Shown here: piece by piece, positions 63,588-64,000 of the stretch | Layout: the number at the start of each line of letters is the position of its first letter | Numbering within the stretch: position 1 is the stretch's first letter | From: Arthrobacter sp. MA-N2 | GTDB taxonomy: Bacteria > Actinomycetota > Actinomycetes > Actinomycetales > Micrococcaceae | Length of the DNA: 64,000 bases | Reading direction: 5' to 3' | Assembly: GCF_000517125.1 (NCBI RefSeq) | Contig: NZ_KI912156.1 | Location: 436,290-500,289 of the forward strand | Notes under the pieces: generated by a model | Database searches by the model: none | What the model saw: the letters and a program-made list of their open reading frames with translations, nothing else | Told to the model about the DNA's origin: nothing | Program-made: the position numbers and the translations under genes

Positions 63588-64000
63588 ATGAGTGAAGAAA
63601 CACCCGAGGTCCCCGCCGAGTCGGCCGGCATTCCGGAACCCGTACTTGAGGGCGATGTGCTGACCGATCGCGTAGACCAGGTGGATCTACAGACGGAAAT
63701 GCAGCGTTCCTACCTGGACTATGCCATGGCCGTTATCGTTGGCCGTGCGCTTCCGGACGTCCGAGACGGCCTCAAGCCCGTCCACCGCCGTGTGCTCTAC
63801 GCGATGTTCGACGGCGGCTACCGCCCGGACCGCTCGTTCAACAAATGCGCCCGCGTTGTGGGCGAGGTCATGGGTCAGTACCACCCGCACGGTGACACCG
63901 CGATCTACGATGCCCTGGTCCGCCTCATCCAGGACTGGACCATGCGCTACCCGCTCGCGCTGGGCCAGGGTAATTTTGGTTCCCCTGGCAACGACGGCGC
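63588..64000 (+). CDS. gyrA: DNA gyrase subunit A (5' part, runs off the right edge)
   Basis: 137 codons are visible. MSEETPEVPAESAGIPEP leads to the breakage-reunion domain: MQRSYLDYAMAVIVGRALPD, HRRVLYAMFDGGYRPDRSF, and the quinolone-resistance region HPHGDTAIYDALVRLIQDW. The position equal to Ser83 of E. coli is Thr and that equal to Asp87 is Asp. The catalytic Tyr lies just outside the window. It starts 63 bp after gyrB in the same operon. Confidence 0.95.
   Translation, partial: MSEETPEVPAESAGIPEPVLEGDVLTDRVDQVDLQTEMQRSYLDYAMAVIVGRALPDVRDGLKPVHRRVLYAMFDGGYRPDRSFNKCARVVGEVMGQYHPHGDTAIYDALVRLIQDWTMRYPLALGQGNFGSPGNDG

Noticed and set aside
63870..63930. Quinolone-resistance mutation in GyrA
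   Set aside because: Thr at the Ser83-equivalent is not by itself evidence of resistance; natural variation at this site is common outside enterobacteria.

Overview
The window is a 64 kb chromosome segment around the replication origin of a high-GC actinobacterium, most likely an Arthrobacter-like member of the Micrococcaceae. The basis is the gene order trxB-trxA / parB-parA-rsmG-jag-yidC-yidD-rnpA-rpmH / oriC / dnaA-dnaN-gnd-recF-dciA-gyrB-gyrA, the frequent GTG starts, the short gnd between dnaN and recF, and a ParA whose N-terminus reads VSRET across a parS site. Genus placement is inference.

Left part (1-27.8 kb) is accessory and signalling: a truncated multipass membrane protein, YnfA and DUF1345 membrane proteins, an M18 aminopeptidase, a NarL-type two-component system beside an ABC-2 exporter, a PAP2/diacylglycerol-kinase fusion divergent from a second PAP2 phosphatase, a MacAB-like efflux operon, an MFS/DeoR pair, an ABC-F ATPase, a TetR gene overlapping a frameshifted FAD monooxygenase, a lipoprotein penicillin-binding protein, a second NarL-type system beside an FtsX-type ABC exporter, and an HxlR/NAD(P)-binding protein pair. 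Hairpin repeats sit between several of these genes.

Middle part (27.9-43.1 kb) holds an intact IS3-family element with a 3-bp target duplication, a CrtI-like oxidoreductase overlapping a GT87-like membrane glycosyltransferase, an intact ISL3-family element with an 8-bp target duplication, a gene-poor 0.8 kb stretch with three tiny ORFs that have strong ribosome binding sites, then conserved genes: histidine phosphatase, cca, NUDIX hydrolase, murJ, a pseudokinase-like membrane protein, and trxB-trxA behind a SigR-like promoter.

The 43.1-49.2 kb stretch is almost free of recognisable genes. It carries seven parS sites, two near-identical triple DnaA-box cassettes and a third IS (IS3 type). An eighth parS lies in the 5' part of parA. 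ParB, encoded beside this zone, should load here and, with ParA, segregate the origin.

Right part (49.2-64 kb): the parB-to-rpmH cluster is read leftward away from oriC and the dnaA-to-gyrA cluster rightward. oriC DnaA boxes flank dnaA on both sides, with an AT-rich stretch before dnaN. gyrA runs off the right edge.
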